DNA of 60,484 nucleotides, from contig CAMVOK010000021.1 in assembly GCA_947169115.1 (NCBI GenBank), positions 1 to 60,484 of the forward strand. The letters run 5' to 3'. The notes under the pieces were generated by a model that did no database searches, had not been told where the DNA came from, and was given only the letters and a program-made list of their open reading frames with translations. This document shows positions 43,163 through 53,900 of the stretch, in pieces. Position 1 is the stretch's first letter, and every line of letters begins with the position of its first letter. A program made the position numbers and the translations under genes. This DNA is from an uncultured Prevotellaceae bacterium (GTDB lineage: Bacteria; Bacteroidota; Bacteroidia; Bacteroidales; Bacteroidaceae).

Positions 43163-44590
43163 TTAATCCTTCTTGCTCCTCTTCACTACGCAAGCGTAGC
43201 CCCTTCGGGTCGTCCGATTACACCCTTCACCCTTCACCTTCCTCATCAGCCACCATAGCATTCCAATTGAGACGAAGAAACTAAGGGTATCGCTCACAGG
43301 GATGGCAAGCCACACCCCATCGAGTCCAAAGTGTGGGGGCAGTAGGATAAGGCCGGGGATGAGAAAGAGCATTTGTCGCGTAAGGCTTTGGAATATGCTT
43401 TTCCCGGCATGACCGATGCTCTGGAAAAAGTTACCAATGACCATCTGTGCTCCGACGATGGGGAACACCATTACGTCAATTCGGAATCCACGGTCGGCCA
43501 TCGCGACGATGGGGGCGTTGTCTGTGAATAGGTGAGTAAGTGTATTGGGGAAAAACTCGCCCATGACAAAGCCGGTTATGACGACAACCTCTGCACACAC
43601 AATGGTCAGCCATAATGTGTGCCATACACGCTGGTTCTGTCTTGCTCCCCAGTTGTAGCCCACAATGGGTTGCATGCCTTGATTCAGTCCCATGACCATC
43701 ATCAAAAACAGAAATACAACACGATTGACAATGCCGTAGGCGGCGATGGCTGTATCACCGCCGTACTGCTTCATACCCTTGTTGATAAGGAGAACTACAA
43801 GACAGGCGCAAAGGTTCATCAGGAAAGGGCTCATGCCTACGGCGATAATCTGGCGGATGATATTGATTCGAAGACCATATATGCCCCTATGCAGGTGGAG
43901 CATCTCATCTTTATTGCTCAGTAGCTTGAATTGCCAAATAAGGGAAACCAGTTGCGAGAGAATGGTGGCCGTAGCTGCTCCCTGAATACCCATTCCAAAA
44001 CCGAAGATGAAGAGTGGGTCGAGTAGTGCGTTTACGATGACTGTCAGTATGGTACAGTACATGGCTTTCTCGGGATGCCCGGCAGAACGTAGCACGGCAT
44101 TAAGCCCAAAATAGCTATGGGATATGACGTTGCCCAGAAGTATGACGGTCATGTAGTCTCGGGCATAGGGGCGGGTGGCGTCTGAGGCTCCGAAGAGGGT
44201 TAGAATGGGGTCGAGAAAGAGAAGGCAGACTGCCATAAATAATGTACCGAGTATAAGATTCAGGACGACCGTGTTACCCAAGACATGCTGAGCGGTCTCA
44301 TATTCCTTCTGGCCGAGACGGACAGAGATGACCGTTGAGGCTCCCACACCCACCATAGCACCGAGTGCAATGGCAATGTTCATTAGGGGAAAGGTAATGG
44401 CCAGTCCGGATATGGCCATTCCGTCGGAGTTGCCCCATCCTCCGTCAGGACCGATGTGTCCTATGAATATACTATCGACAATATTGTAAAGCGAGGCTGC
44501 TGTCATGGCAATGATAGCAGGTACGGCATACTGGAAAAGCAGCCGTGGTATGCTTCGAGTGCCGAGCTCGGTAGGGATATATTGTGCCAT
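43163..44590 (-). CDS. MATE-family multidrug/sodium exporter with repeat-derived tail
   Basis: A 12-helix cation-coupled efflux pump is predicted. It has 475 residues from ATG 44590. Family features include RLLFQYAVPAIIAMTAASLYN, IGHIGPDG...AISGLAITFPLMN and PIVGYNWGARQNQRV in the second half. The frame extends to 44689, but a -7 box at 44608-44615 lies there. The last 20 or so residues (GCNRTTRRGYACVVKRSKKD) are encoded by a CGTCCGATTA/CAAGCGTAG repeat, so the natural end is near LMRKVKGE. Confidence 0.92.
   Translation of the reverse strand: MAQYIPTELGTRSIPRLLFQYAVPAIIAMTAASLYNIVDSIFIGHIGPDGGWGNSDGMAISGLAITFPLMNIAIALGAMVGVGASTVISVRLGQKEYETAQHVLGNTVVLNLILGTLFMAVCLLFLDPILTLFGASDATRPYARDYMTVILLGNVISHSYFGLNAVLRSAGHPEKAMYCTILTVIVNALLDPLFIFGFGMGIQGAATATILSQLVSLIWQFKLLSNKDEMLHLHRGIYGLRINIIRQIIAVGMSPFLMNLCACLVVLLINKGMKQYGGDTAIAAYGIVNRVVFLFLMMVMGLNQGMQPIVGYNWGARQNQRVWHTLWLTIVCAEVVVITGFVMGEFFPNTLTHLFTDNAPIVAMADRGFRIDVMVFPIVGAQMVIGNFFQSIGHAGKSIFQSLTRQMLFLIPGLILLPPHFGLDGVWLAIPVSDTLSFFVSIGMLWWLMRKVKGEGCNRTTRRGYACVVKRSKKD
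43185..43220. repeat. CAAGCGTAG/CGTCCGATTA repeat core in the MATE 3' end
   Basis: A perfect CTACGC-AA-GCGTAG hairpin (43186-43199), then CCCTTCGGG and TCGTCCGATTA. It aligns to the core at 22855-22882. Confidence 0.7.
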
Positions 44591-44607
44591 GCTTGAGGTT
44601 TTGCGTA

Positions 44608-44615
44608 CAAAGGTA
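44608..44615 (-). promoter_or_regulatory. -7 box TACCTTTG for the MATE gene
   Basis: Minus-strand TAnnTTTG match 17 nt before the ATG at 44590. A run of ATTTCGTA repeats (44620-44652) lies between it and the divergent promoter. Confidence 0.5.
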
Positions 44616-44659
44616 CGAAATAATTCGTAATTCGTATTTCGTATTTCGTAATTATTTCC

Positions 44660-44667
44660 TATCTTTG
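44660..44667 (+). promoter_or_regulatory. -7 box TATCTTTG for the decarboxylase operon
   Basis: TAnnTTTG match 46 nt before the ATG at 44714. Confidence 0.5.
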
Positions 44668-44713
44668 CACGTGAATAGCGAAAACACATTAATTTCTATA
44701 TTTAAATAGTAAG

Positions 44714-46285
44714 ATGAGCAAACAACAAGAGAAAATCGGAGAGTTGATAGACCTCCGTGCCAAGGCCCGTGTGGGTGGTGGTGAGAAAGCCATCGAGAAA
44801 CAGCATCAGAAGGGTAAATATACCGCCCGTGAGCGCATAGCAATGCTGTTGGACGAGGGCTCGTTTGAGGAAATGGATATGTTCGTGCAGCATCGTTGCA
44901 CAAACTTCGGCATGGACAAGAAACACTATCTGGGCGATGGTGTCGTTACAGGTTCTGGCACCATCGGTGGCCGTTTGGTTTATGTCTTTGCACAGGACTT
45001 CACGGTGTCGGCAGGTTCTTTGTCGGAGATGTTGGCATCTAAAATCTGCAAGGTGATGGACATTGCCATGAAGGTGGGTGCTCCCGTTATCGGTCTGAAC
45101 GATTCGGGTGGTGCACGTCTGCAGGAGGGTATCAACGCTTTGGCTGGTTACTCGGAAATCTTCCAGCGTAACATCATGGCCTCGGGCGTGGTTCCTCAGA
45201 TTTCGGCCATAATGGGTCCCTGTGCAGGTGGTGCTGTCTATAGTCCCGCCCTGACGGACTTCACTTTGATGATGGAGAACACCAGTTATATGTTCCTCAC
45301 AGGTCCTGCTGTCGTGAAGACTGTATTGGGCGAGGATGTTACACAGGAACAACTGGGAGGCGCAAGCGTGCACGGCACGAAGTCGGGTGTATGCCACTTC
45401 ACGGCTAAGACCGAAGAGGAGGCTATGGCCATGATTAAGCAACTTATCTCCTATATTCCCCAGAACAACCTGGAGAAGACACCGCGTGTAATATGCACCG
45501 ACCCCATCGACCGTAAGGAGGACTTCTTGAACGAAATCATTCCTGAGAATCCTAATGAGGCTTACGATATGTATGAAGTTATTGCAGGTATCGTTGACAA
45601 TGGTGAGTTCTTTGAGGTACAACCCAACTTTGCCAAGAACCTTATTGTAGGCTTCGCCCGTTTCAATGGTGAGAGCGTTGGTATCGTAGCCAACCAGCCA
45701 AAGGTAATGGCAGGCGTACTGGATAGCAACTCCAGCCGAAAGGGAGCACGTTTCGTCCGTTTCTGCGATGCTTTCAATATTCCTATTGTGACTCTCGTTG
45801 ATGTTCCTGGCTTCCTGCCTGGTACTCAGCAGGAGTACAATGCCGTCATTCTGCATGGTGCTAAGTTGCTGTATGCTTATGGTGAATGCACTGTTCCCAA
45901 GGTTACCGTCACCCTGCGTAAGTCGTATGGTGGTTCACACATCGTCATGAGCTGTAAACAACTTCGCGGTGACATGAACTATGCATGGCCCTCAGCCGAA
46001 ATTGCTGTTATGGGTGCTGCTGGTGCCGCTGCCGTTCTCTATGCAAAGGAGGCTAAAGCCCTGAAAGACGAAGGTAAGGTGGACGAGGCTAAGGCATTCA
46101 TCAAGGAGAAGGAGGAAGAGTACAACAAACTTTTTGCTAACCCCTACAATGCTGCACGCTACGGCTATATCGACGACGTCATCGAACCGCGCAACACGCG
46201 TTTCCGCATCATTCGTGCCCTTGCACAGCTGGAGAACAAGAAGTTGCACAATCCCGCTAAGAAGCACGGAAACATTCCTTTGTAA
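44714..46285 (+). CDS. mmdA: Methylmalonyl-CoA decarboxylase/propionyl-CoA carboxylase carboxyltransferase subunit
   Basis: It transfers the carboxyl group between acyl-CoA and biotin. It has 523 residues, the family length. Start: [21 protein letters not shown]. The two acyl-CoA carboxyltransferase halves show [20 protein letters not shown] and [17 protein letters not shown], then [16 protein letters not shown] and [14 protein letters not shown]. With the three following genes it forms the sodium-pumping methylmalonyl-CoA decarboxylase of succinate-to-propionate fermentation. A biotin carboxylase, which a propionyl-CoA carboxylase needs, is absent here, which favours the decarboxylase reading. 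Confidence 0.95.
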   Translation: MSKQQEKIGELIDLRAKARVGGGEKAIEKQHQKGKYTARERIAMLLDEGSFEEMDMFVQHRCTNFGMDKKHYLGDGVVTGSGTIGGRLVYVFAQDFTVSAGSLSEMLASKICKVMDIAMKVGAPVIGLNDSGGARLQEGINALAGYSEIFQRNIMASGVVPQISAIMGPCAGGAVYSPALTDFTLMMENTSYMFLTGPAVVKTVLGEDVTQEQLGGASVHGTKSGVCHFTAKTEEEAMAMIKQLISYIPQNNLEKTPRVICTDPIDRKEDFLNEIIPENPNEAYDMYEVIAGIVDNGEFFEVQPNFAKNLIVGFARFNGESVGIVANQPKVMAGVLDSNSSRKGARFVRFCDAFNIPIVTLVDVPGFLPGTQQEYNAVILHGAKLLYAYGECTVPKVTVTLRKSYGGSHIVMSCKQLRGDMNYAWPSAEIAVMGAAGAAAVLYAKEAKALKDEGKVDEAKAFIKEKEEEYNKLFANPYNAARYGYIDDVIEPRNTRFRIIRALAQLENKKLHNPAKKHGNIPL

Positions 46286-46319
46286 ATTGTAAATAGTAAA
46301 TCGTCAAATAGTAAATCAC

Positions 46320-46649
46320 ATGATTCTATTATTAACCGACTGGGGACAGGCTTGGACAATGGCAGGAATCAGCGTAGGTGTGGTTTTTTCCATCTTGGTG
46401 TTGCTCGTCATTGTGTTGTCAGTATTTAGTGCTGTGGCACAAGGCAAGTCAACCACCGCTGCTGTGCCCGCAGTGTCTTCTGCAGCTTCCCCTAAGTCTG
46501 CTCCGAAAGGCTCTGCTGCTGACGACGCAGCCGTTGCCATGGCCGTATATCTCTACATGAGCGGCCGTCATGATGAAGAAAGCGGTGTATTGACCATCAA
46601 TGTCAATGACCACTCACTTTGGCATGAAGAACTGAACGAGAGACTATAA
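46320..46649 (+). CDS. OadG-like small membrane subunit of decarboxylase
   Basis: It has 109 residues. One N-terminal helix (AGISVGVVFSILVLLVIVL) is followed by an Ala/Pro/Ser-rich linker and a helix with DDAAVAMAVYLYMSGRHDEES. This is the OadG/MmdD pattern: an anchor that assembles the carboxyltransferase with the membrane pump. It lies between mmdA (34 bp) and the biotin carrier gene, from which it is separated by a 117-bp inverted-repeat element that begins 4 bp after its stop. Confidence 0.88.
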   Translation: MILLLTDWGQAWTMAGISVGVVFSILVLLVIVLSVFSAVAQGKSTTAAVPAVSSAASPKSAPKGSAADDAAVAMAVYLYMSGRHDEESGVLTINVNDHSLWHEELNERL

Positions 46650-46653
46650 AAGA

Positions 46654-46770
46654 CCTCCCCCATCCCCCTCTCCAAGAGGGGGGTGACGGAGGTATAGAAA
46701 AGATTTATTAACAATCGTGCCATTCCCCCAACAAACTGGCACTCCCCTCTTTGGGAGGGGCTGGGGGAGG
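46654..46770. repeat. 117-bp element with about 31-bp terminal inverted repeats (CCTCCCC family)
   Basis: The left arm 46654-46685 (CCTCCCCCATCCCCCTCTCC onward) and right arm 46740-46770 are imperfect inverted copies. It exactly fills the gap between the OadG-like stop and the biotin carrier ATG. Confidence 0.82.
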
Positions 46771-46776
46771 TTAATT

Positions 46777-47214
46777 ATGAGTGAATACAAATTTAAGATA
46801 GACGGCGCAGAATACACGGCTAATGTTGAAGAGAAGGAAGACGGCAAGCTGGCAGTGACCGTCAATGGAAAAGCCTACGAGGTGGAAGTTCCCGGACACG
46901 TGGCTGCTGCTCCCAAAGTTAAACCCATTAAGCCCGCTGCTGCCGCTCCTGCGGCTGCACCTGTTGCTGCTCCCGCAGCTCCCAGAAAAGCCACTGGCGC
47001 AGGTTCTGCCATCACTGCTCCTCTGCCTGGTACCATTACCAGCATTGAGGTGAAGGAAGGCGATGCCGTGAAGGCTGGTCAGACCGTCATCGTGATGGAA
47101 GCCATGAAGATGGCCAACAACATCACCGCAGAATGCGATGGTACCGTCAAGGCAATCCTTGTACAACAGGGAGCCCAGGTACAGTCGGGTGACGCGTTGA
47201 TTGAAATCGGATAA
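46777..47214 (+). CDS. mmdC: Biotin carboxyl carrier protein of decarboxylase
   Basis: It carries CO2 on biotin between the carboxyltransferase and the membrane pump. It has 145 residues. The N-terminus (YKFKIDGAEYTANVEEKEDG) is followed by an Ala/Pro linker (near 50-72) and a biotinyl domain with the biotin Lys in VMEAMKMANNITAE. The frame is open upstream to 46717 through the repeat element (LFGRGWGRL), but MSEYK at 46777 is the natural start. Confidence 0.95.
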   Translation: MSEYKFKIDGAEYTANVEEKEDGKLAVTVNGKAYEVEVPGHVAAAPKVKPIKPAAAAPAAAPVAAPAAPRKATGAGSAITAPLPGTITSIEVKEGDAVKAGQTVIVMEAMKMANNITAECDGTVKAILVQQGAQVQSGDALIEIG

Positions 47215-47249
47215 AAGCTTGATTCAAAAATAAAAATTCAAGATTCAAA

Positions 47250-48536
47250 ATGAGAAGAATTAAGTTTTTTAGTTTATTGGCTTTGCTCCTTTTGGTGGCT
47301 ACACCTTTGTTGGCGGCTGGTTTCAGTGCTGAGGAAGGCGTAAGCAAGTTCTTCGAGGAGATGGGTGTTGTCTCTTTCTTCGTGGGCGAAGGTTGGAAAA
47401 ATGCCCTCATGATACTATTGGGTTGTTTCCTGCTCTTCTTGGCCATCAAGAAAGAGTATGAACCCCTGTTGCTTCTGCCCATTGCCTTTGGTATGATTCT
47501 CACGAACCTGCCTGGTGCTGGTTTGTTTGATTCAGAAATGTGGAACAACGAGTTCTTAAATGCGGAAAGTCCTAACTATCATAGCTATGGCTACATAATG
47601 GCACATGGCGGATTGTTGGATATTCTCTATATCGGTGTCAAGGCTGGTGTTTATCCTTGTCTTATTTTCTTGGGTGTGGGTGCAATGACGGATTTCGGTC
47701 CCCTGATTGCCAATCCCAAGAGTTTGCTGCTGGGCGCTGCTGCTCAGTTGGGCATCTTCGCGACTTTCTTGGTAACACAGATGGATCTGCCCATCTTCGG
47801 TTTCACTATGAAGCAGGCTGCTTCTATTGGTATCATCGGTGGTGCTGATGGTCCTACAGCCATCTTCCTTACCAGTAAATTGGCTCCCGAATTGCTGGGT
47901 CCTATTGCTGTGGCTGCATACTCTTATATGGCTTTGGTGCCTGTCATCCAGCCCCCCATCATGCGTGCCCTCACTACAAAGAACGAGCGTATGATTCGTA
48001 TGGAACAACTGCGTACCGTATCGAAGAAGGAGAAGATTCTGTTCCCCATCATCGTGGCTATCATTGTGTCTCTTGTCGTTCCCTCGGCCGGTACCCTCAT
48101 CGGTTGTCTCATGTTAGGTAATCTGATGAAGGAGAGTGGGGTTGTGGAGCGTCTGTCGAAAGCTGCTCAGAACGAGTTGAACAACATTGTGGTCATCTGC
48201 TTGGGCCTGACTGTAGGAGCCACAGCTACTGCTACATCTTTCATGAACTGGCAGACTTTAGGCATCCTCGGTGTTGGCATCGTGGCATTTGGCATTGGTT
48301 CTGCTTCTGGCGTAATCATGGCTAAAATCATGAACCTGTTCCTGAAGAAGAAGATCAACCCGCTGATTGGTTCCGCTGGTGTGAGTGCCGTACCTATGGC
48401 AGCTCGTGTCAGTCAGACGGAAGGTCAGAAGGCTGACCCGCGCAACTTCCTCCTCATGCACGCCATGGGTCCCAATGTGGCTGGCGTGATTGGCTCGGCA
48501 GTTGCTGCTGGTATCCTGCTTAGTTTCTTAGGCTAA
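47250..48536 (+). CDS. mmdB: Sodium-pumping decarboxylase beta subunit (OadB-type)
   Basis: This membrane subunit decarboxylates carboxybiotin and exports sodium. It has 428 residues. Hallmarks: [25 protein letters not shown] [41 protein letters not shown] and [20 protein letters not shown], and a final [21 protein letters not shown]. It has nine or more helices and a signal-anchor-like N-terminus. As last gene of the operon, it is followed by a strong terminator. It links propionate formation to sodium motive force. Confidence 0.96.
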   Translation: MRRIKFFSLLALLLLVATPLLAAGFSAEEGVSKFFEEMGVVSFFVGEGWKNALMILLGCFLLFLAIKKEYEPLLLLPIAFGMILTNLPGAGLFDSEMWNNEFLNAESPNYHSYGYIMAHGGLLDILYIGVKAGVYPCLIFLGVGAMTDFGPLIANPKSLLLGAAAQLGIFATFLVTQMDLPIFGFTMKQAASIGIIGGADGPTAIFLTSKLAPELLGPIAVAAYSYMALVPVIQPPIMRALTTKNERMIRMEQLRTVSKKEKILFPIIVAIIVSLVVPSAGTLIGCLMLGNLMKESGVVERLSKAAQNELNNIVVICLGLTVGATATATSFMNWQTLGILGVGIVAFGIGSASGVIMAKIMNLFLKKKINPLIGSAGVSAVPMAARVSQTEGQKADPRNFLLMHAMGPNVAGVIGSAVAAGILLSFLG

Positions 48537-48558
48537 AATTATCATTCTTAAATTGAAG

Positions 48559-48583
48559 GCGCGGATTTTTCCGCGCTTTTTTT
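48559..48583 (+). terminator. Operon terminator after mmdB
   Basis: GCGCGGA-TTTT-TCCGCGC stem (48559-48576) followed by TTTTTTT, a classic intrinsic terminator. Confidence 0.92.
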
Positions 48584-48603
48584 GTGCTTTAATCATAAAT
48601 GTT

Positions 48604-48611
48604 TATCTTTG
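48604..48611 (+). promoter_or_regulatory. -7 box TATCTTTG for fasciclin gene
   Basis: TAnnTTTG match 24 nt before the ATG at 48636. Confidence 0.55.
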
Positions 48612-48635
48612 TAGCCGTAATATATACATAAAACC

Positions 48636-50759
48636 ATGAAATACGTTTATTTAACACTAATCTCGGTGGTTCTGGCACTTTTTGTTTCCTGCAAGGAGGA
48701 AATTGATATGTCTGACCGCTACACGTTAACTGATGAAACCATTGCCAGTTATTTGCAGAAACATAGTCAGTATAGCGAATACGTAAGGATTCTTGGTGAG
48801 GTTCAAGTTAGCGAACGTTCAAAAAGTTCGTTAATACAGTTACTTACGGCTCGTGGCTATTATACCGTTTTCGCTCCAGACAATAAGGCCATACAGAATT
48901 ATCTGGATACTTTGGTGGCTCACAAAATCATAGCAGAACCAACTTGGGAATCGGCTCGCGAACGTGGTAATATAGACTCTCTTTACCAGGTTATTGTTTA
49001 CAATAGTATTGTGGACGGCTGTGAGGCAGAAAAGTCATACACGACATCTTCCTTCCCTCTGCCGGGTGATGAGTTTGAACTCCCGAATATGAACGATAGA
49101 AAACTATCCATAACCTATGGCGTTACAACGGATAGTATATTTGTCAATGGGTTGTCGTTGATTTCGCTTGACAACCATGATATCCCTGCTATTAATGGAT
49201 ACATTCATGTCGTAGATCATGTGATTGCACCAAACGACGAAACATTAGGTGATATCTTTGAAAGTATCCTTAGTGATGGTAAGGAAGGTTTCCTGGTTAT
49301 GGCAAAGTTGCTTAAAACTTGTGACTTATTAGATACTTTGAGCCGAATTAAGGATGAAACCTACGAGCGAATGTATAAGATGGCATTGATTGACCCCGAA
49401 CTCCCTATCCATCCGACAGAGAACAAGAAAGGTTATTTGCCCGAACATCGCAAGTATGGTTTCACATTATTTGCTGAACCGGACGACTTCTGGCGTACGG
49501 CCATAGGTAAGGAGCCAAAAGACATAACCATAGAGGATATCCGTCAGTATATAAAGACAGAGGGTCTTTGCCCGGATGCTGTGGATGATACTAATTATAA
49601 GAGTATCGACAATGCCTTGAATCAGTTCGTCACCTACCACCTTCTGCCCATGCGCATCCCCAAGAACAAACTGGTGTTCCATTACAATGAGAGAGGATAT
49701 ACTTACGGAACGACAAAGTCGGCCACAATTCCTGTCTTTGAGTATTATACCACGATGGGTAAGCGCCGTCTGATGAAGATTTATGAGTCGGCAGAGACTA
49801 ATGGAACAATCTATCTCAACCGTTTCCCCAAACTGAATAATGCCCGAAATGGAAACTATCATGAGTCCAGTTGCGATGTGGACAAGGAAGGTGTGGCCTT
49901 GGTGATTCCAGAGGATATGAACGAAATATCCTACCTCAACGGAATTATCTATCCTATCGACCGTGTACTTGCCTACACCAATGAGACTCGTAATAACCTG
50001 CAGAAGGAGCGCATTCGTTTTGATGTGGCATCGGTATTCCCAGAATTTATGAACAATGACATTCGTGGTGACCGAACGGGTACTGACCGTACCTTGCGCG
50101 TGGGTTTGCCTTGCAATAGTGTTTATCCTTATCTCGCTGATGCCGAGATTTATGACGGCAGCCTCTTCTATTACCTGTCGGGCTTCCGTATGCCTTGGAA
50201 CAACTATCAGGGTGATGAGTTGAACGTAATCGGTAAGTATGAGATGACCTTCCGCCTACCGCCCGTTCCTCGTAGGGGTACTTACGAAATTCGCTATCTG
50301 GTAGGTGCTGGCTCCTCGTATCGCGGCCTGTGCCAGGTGTATTTTGGAACGAATCCTCACAATCTGCCGGCCATGGGTATTCCTCTTGACTTGCGTATGG
50401 GTGGTGAGTATCGTTACACACCAGCAGGTAGTTTCCCCAGCATCGTAGGATGGGAAGCTGACAAGGCTGGTGACCCCGACTATAATGCTGAGGTTGATAA
50501 GAAGATGCGTGCAAACGGATTTATGAAGGCTCCTGCCAGTTACATCTGCTTTTCTGGAGGCTCCGACCGTATTGCCCGCAATGTGTCCACCTCTGTCCGT
50601 CGTATCATCGTAACCCAGACACTTGACCCAGATAAGGAATATTACATACGCTTCAAAAACGTGCTTGAGAACGATAAACTGCAGTTCTATATGGACTACT
50701 TGGAGTTCTGTGCGAAGGAAGTGTATGATAATCCGAACGATCCCGAGGATATCTGGTAA
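48636..50759 (+). CDS. Fasciclin-domain lipoprotein
   Basis: It has 707 residues. Lipobox: LALFVSC with C19. A first fasciclin-like domain has the H1 motif YYTVFAPDNKAIQNYL near 74 and INGYIHVVDHVI (H2) near 190. A second degenerate one has GFTLFAEPDDFWRTAIG near 278 and YLNGIIYPIDRVLAYTN near 430. The last 250 residues are a beta-rich domain I do not recognise (GTYEIRYLVGAGSSYRGLCQVYFG; SVRRIIVTQTL). Fasciclin lipoproteins are common in Prevotella outer surfaces and are thought to mediate adhesion or glycan binding. It is probably monocistronic, ending at a 24-bp hairpin. Confidence 0.88.
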   Translation: MKYVYLTLISVVLALFVSCKEEIDMSDRYTLTDETIASYLQKHSQYSEYVRILGEVQVSERSKSSLIQLLTARGYYTVFAPDNKAIQNYLDTLVAHKIIAEPTWESARERGNIDSLYQVIVYNSIVDGCEAEKSYTTSSFPLPGDEFELPNMNDRKLSITYGVTTDSIFVNGLSLISLDNHDIPAINGYIHVVDHVIAPNDETLGDIFESILSDGKEGFLVMAKLLKTCDLLDTLSRIKDETYERMYKMALIDPELPIHPTENKKGYLPEHRKYGFTLFAEPDDFWRTAIGKEPKDITIEDIRQYIKTEGLCPDAVDDTNYKSIDNALNQFVTYHLLPMRIPKNKLVFHYNERGYTYGTTKSATIPVFEYYTTMGKRRLMKIYESAETNGTIYLNRFPKLNNARNGNYHESSCDVDKEGVALVIPEDMNEISYLNGIIYPIDRVLAYTNETRNNLQKERIRFDVASVFPEFMNNDIRGDRTGTDRTLRVGLPCNSVYPYLADAEIYDGSLFYYLSGFRMPWNNYQGDELNVIGKYEMTFRLPPVPRRGTYEIRYLVGAGSSYRGLCQVYFGTNPHNLPAMGIPLDLRMGGEYRYTPAGSFPSIVGWEADKAGDPDYNAEVDKKMRANGFMKAPASYICFSGGSDRIARNVSTSVRRIIVTQTLDPDKEYYIRFKNVLENDKLQFYMDYLEFCAKEVYDNPNDPEDIW

Positions 50760-50830
50760 TTTGCTGAAGTAACTCGCCATCTCGCATATATTTGGGGAGG
50801 TGGCATGTTTGCAGTCACAACACTTAAATA

Positions 50831-50885
50831 ACAATAATGGGGGGGAGCGTCAAAAAACTAATTTGACGCTCCCCCCCATTATTGT
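50831..50885. terminator. Bidirectional hairpin with 24-bp perfect stem
   Basis: ACAATAATGGGGGGGAGCGT (start of arm 50831-50854) pairs perfectly with 50862-50885 across a 7-nt loop (AAACTAA), between convergent genes. The stem is longer than most intrinsic terminators. Confidence 0.88.
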
Positions 50886-50914
50886 TCAATATCCATTGGG
50901 CCGACTAATACTGG

Positions 50915-53900
50915 TCACCGAATCACCGTCTTCCGTCCGTTAACGATGAAGATGCCCTTGTGGGACTGGGTCACCCGACGCCCCTGAAGGTCGTAGACGG
51001 GTTGCAGTTGCCCGTTATCGGCATCGAGCTGGAAAAGGCCATCGGTGTCGTCCTCGATGAAGATGTTGAAGGACTTGACGTTATTGTCGTTGGCTTGGAA
51101 CCAGGCGCGGTAGGGAGCGATGCTTACGGTCCGCGATGTGGGTGCCCAGAACTTGTCCTGAGCTATGTAGTAGGTGCTGCTCCCCACGCTTAGGGTGGTG
51201 CCCGAATAGGTACCCACCATCTGCCAATCGGTGGCCGTGGTGAGGTCACTCTGTGCGGCGGTGGTCAGTCCGATGGTGCCCGAACTGTTGAGCGTAAGGC
51301 TCTCGGCCTCCTCGGTGAGGCGGAACAGGACGGGGGTGTTGGGGGCGATGTCGCCACTGAGGGAACTGAAACGCATCTGTCCATCACCCACACTCGTCAT
51401 TTGGAAGAACGTTACATCCCCGTTGCTGCTGAGCGTCATGGGCATGATGAGGGTGCCCCATCGGCTGTGGCCGTCGCCCTTGACGGGCATGTTACGTGTG
51501 TAGGAGGCCGACGTTGCCGTGAAGGCACCGGTGGCGCTGGTCAGGGCAAGGGGTGTGCCATCGGTGATGACAAAGTCGGCACAGGTACCACCGACCACCA
51601 CATTGCGCGAATTGGTGAGCTGACCTGCTCGAGCCTTGATGATTTGGTTGACGACGGTGGGGTAGAGGGTGACCCCCTGGGCATAGGCATACTTGTTGAT
51701 AGTGGCATCGAACTCGGTGGCTTCGCTCCAGCGGAAGTCATGGCGCAAGTATCCGGCATCGGTTTCGGCCGAGGCCTGCGAGACGTTGGTGACAAACTCC
51801 AAGGCGATGTCCTTTACTTGGTAGTAGCTGTGGTCGCTGCGTATGCCGATGCGAGCCGTGTGATTGGTGACTTCGAAGGCCACTGTGTAGGTGTGAAAAT
51901 CGTTTGCACTACCGCTGATGTCCTTACCGGCATCGGCCGAGCGAGCTATGTAGTCGGCCGAGCCGTAGCCATAAAGGGCCACCCGGGCATCTTGGGCATC
52001 TGTGTCGGTCTTGATGTCGGCCGTCAGGCGGTAGGTGCCATTGGGCAGTCCTGTCAGGTCTTGATAGAGCTCGGCTTGGGTGATGCTGCCGGCCCAGGCA
52101 TTAAAGGCCTTGGTGCCGCTGATGTCCACTACTCTGGTGTCGTTCCAGCCCGAATAGTTGCGGATGAAGGTCCATTCCGTGGGGACGCTTATGCTGCCAC
52201 CACTACCTTGAACATCCATGCCATTGGTGCCGCCAGTGAAGTCGGCATTGTCGATGAGGCTTGTGGCCACTTGGCTGGCATTGGAGATGGCGATGCCATT
52301 GTTGAGTATGGTGATGGCTGTATTGATTTCCTCGCTGGTCTTCGACTCGTATTCCGAGGAGGTCCACTCGTAGTCGTCGAGTGCCGATTGGGCAGCTCCG
52401 GGCAGACTGGGCTCGTTTGTCTCCACGGCAGACCGGCACAGGGCGAGTGCCGTCTCGTAGGGCGTAAGCCCATTGCCGTAGTAATAGAGAATGACGTTGT
52501 CCCAAGCCACCCAATTGGCATCGGTGTCGGAGATGCGAAGGCCCAGGTCGTAATCATCGGCCTCCAGACGTGCGGTGACACTATAGATTTGTGGAGCTCC
52601 GTTGCCCGTGTGGCAACTTACCGACTTGTCGGCAAAGTGGAGGGATACACCGCTGACGGAGAGCGGGGTGTTTCCCTGTTGTACGGCATTGACAGCGGCC
52701 TGGAGCGTGTAGTTTCCCTGGCGTAGGCTGACCGCCTGCATGGCGGTGGAGTTGGTGAGCGAGTTGTTGTTGGCCACCCAGCGTTCCATGAATTGGCCGA
52801 AGAAGTTGGTGTATGTGGTGGTATTGGTGCTCCAGGCATCGCCGGTGCAGGTCCAGCCCGTGGTGCCCTCGTCCATGGTAGGGTTGCGCAGCACGACGCG
52901 CACGGGTGATGTGTTAGTGGCCTTGGCATAGTATTCGTCGGCCGTGCCGTCGAAGATGAGGAAGAAGTTGTCCATAGCCACCCAGTTAGCATTGGTATCG
53001 GTAAGTCGCACGCCGTATGTGAGGGTGCCGTCGGTTACGCTGACGCGCAGGGAGTAACGTTCGGGCACTCCGTTGCCCGTGGAGATGTCGATAGACTGGT
53101 CTCCGGCAAAGAAGGTGGTGCCGGTGATGTTCAGACTGGCATCGTTTTGGCGTGAGGCAATGAACGAGCCCCCAATGTAGTAGGTGCCGTTAGGCAATTC
53201 GGTGATGGTCTGCTGGATGGAGCGGTTGCTCAGAGCACCTGAACTTGACGTCCATGATTCGAAGTAGGGTTTCGTGACCGAGGCATCGCCGTTGGTGTGA
53301 TTGTTGCTTCCGTTGCCCGAAGTGCCGATGCCGTCAGACGTCCATTGTTGCTGGCTGTAGGTGGACAGATAGGGGGCCATGGCTCCCGTGATATCGTAGC
53401 CGTCAGCTGTGGCTGCGGGGTCCTGGCCATCGGTCTGACTGCCAAAATAGTAGAGGCGGAGGTTGTCGAAGAGGGTCCAGTCGTAGGTGACGTATGAGGT
53501 GCTCTTGATGCCGAATTGCAGCGTGCCCCCAGTGAATTCTTCCACCTCCACGGTATTGTCGTAGTAGCTGTTGCTGAAGTAGTGAGCTCCTGCCTGCATG
53601 TCGTTGGGCAGATAGGCCGTTTCATCGCTATAGGTGACTTCCGTTTCGTTCCCTACACCCAACCTGGATGTTTGGGCCTCGGTGGAGATGTCGGCCATGG
53701 TTTGGGTCCCCGTGCCGATGTAAATGGTGGCTGTGATGGGGTTGTCGTCCGTACCACCGTCCTTGTAGTCGGTGAATACGTCAGTGGACGACCCCGGCCG
53801 CTGGAAGGCCTGCATCTTCATGCGATAGCGTCCGTGGGGCATGGAGGGAAGTGTCTGATAGAAGTCGAAGGCCATTTGGTAGAATTCGGCCACCGTGTAG

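Noticed and set aside
46717..46776. Longer N-terminus of the biotin carrier protein
   Set aside because: The extension is read through a repeat arm; MSEYK at 46777 starts the family sequence.
51401..52726. 441-codon plus-strand open frame (also 54986-56032)
   Set aside because: Antisense to the 1790-residue gene. GC-rich third positions keep the opposite strand open; the real strand has a signal peptide and domains.
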